Shown: one piece after another, positions 58,815-58,914 of the stretch
How the letters are laid out: every line of letters begins with the position of its first letter
Numbering within the stretch: the stretch's first letter is position 1
Origin: Synergistaceae bacterium
GTDB lineage: Bacteria > Synergistota > Synergistia > Synergistales > Synergistaceae
DNA length: 58,914 nucleotides
Direction of reading: 5' to 3'
Assembly (NCBI GenBank): GCA_030533085.1
Contig: JAUNJZ010000012.1
Location: 1 to 58,914 of the forward strand
Position numbers and translations under genes: made by a program
Notes under the pieces: generated by a model
The model's database searches: none
Told to the model about the DNA's origin: nothing
Seen by the model: only the letters and a program-made list of their open reading frames with translations

Positions 58815-58914
58815 AGAGAAGCGGCCGCGCGGCCGCGTGGGGGCGGGTGGTGCTGTTTGTTTTTTTTTTTTTTTTATGTTTTTTTGGGGGGGGCCGCGGC
58901 CGCGCCGCTGCGCG
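58815..58914. other. Low-complexity window end
   Basis: The last hundred bases hold three GCGGCCGC octamers, an uninterrupted run of about 17 T, another of 7 T and a run of about 9 G. No gene is seen. This looks like a contig end or a poorly resolved stretch. Confidence 0.6.

Noticed and set aside
1-58914. CRISPR array
   Set aside because: No regularly spaced direct repeats with unique spacers and no cas-like genes were seen.
58820-58914. Poly-T run as a terminator of the last gene
   Set aside because: It is more than 50 bases past the hairpin and lies in sequence that looks artefactual.

Overview
The window looks like a GC-rich chromosomal segment of a diderm bacterium of the phylum Synergistetes (Synergistota), probably a Cloacibacillus or Synergistes relative. 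The main evidence is a C-terminal sorting signal on the secreted proteins at the right end: a glycine-rich linker with one Cys, a Leu/Ala helix and a terminal RRKR, which is the Synerg-CTERM type. An outer membrane is implied by a TonB-dependent receptor and a lipid A modification operon. No BLAST or HMM search was run, so all assignments rest on reading motifs and gene order.

Layout. (1) 1-1283 is an AT-richer accessory scrap: the 3' end of an IS transposase, a nuclease-like gene fragment and a DUF2971 gene. (2) 1590-12225 is housekeeping: infC-rpmI-rplT, a KtrAB-like K+ uptake pair, pheST, zapB-like/zapA, cvpA and mutS2. (3) 12287-19000 is a complete phosphate module, pstSCAB-phoU-phoB-phoR, behind tandem 11-bp PHO-box-like repeats. 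(4) 19032-19828 (-) holds tRNA-Ser(GGA) and SRP RNA behind a perfect sigma70 promoter. (5) 20109-29415 (-) is an L-Ara4N (Arn) lipid A modification operon with arnT, B, C, split A, D, an E-like gene and ugd; its upstream region has PHO-box-like repeats and a second promoter motif. (6) 29481-36887 holds a nucleobase permease with a PurR-like operator, hisS, aspS, an MBL hydrolase, a nitroreductase and msrAB.

(7) 37120-43590 is the most unusual part. It is a tightly overlapping operon for a nitrogenase-like three-subunit reductase (NifH-, NifD- and NifK-like) plus a FecBCD/BtuFCD-type importer. The importer's ATPase is fused to a TM1266-like domain (the putative regulator of [FeFe]-hydrogenase systems). 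A terminator/antiterminator leader precedes the operon. No cofactor-assembly genes (nifB, E, N) are in the window, so nitrogen fixation is not implied. The likeliest reading is ATP-driven reduction of an imported metal chelate or tetrapyrrole, or a reductase that depends on one.

(8) 43601-49708 holds a Nif11-like small protein, a secreted 5'-nucleotidase, a metallophosphoesterase with a possibly leaderless mRNA, DUF3842, a YgeY-type peptidase and plsY. (9) 49717-54005 is a cobalamin riboswitch controlling a TonB receptor whose signal-peptide region contains a C10 tract that puts the gene out of frame, followed by a beta-propeller-like surface protein. (10) 54092-58744 holds three further secreted proteins, two with Synerg-CTERM. 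The last ~60 bases are low-complexity and look like a contig end.
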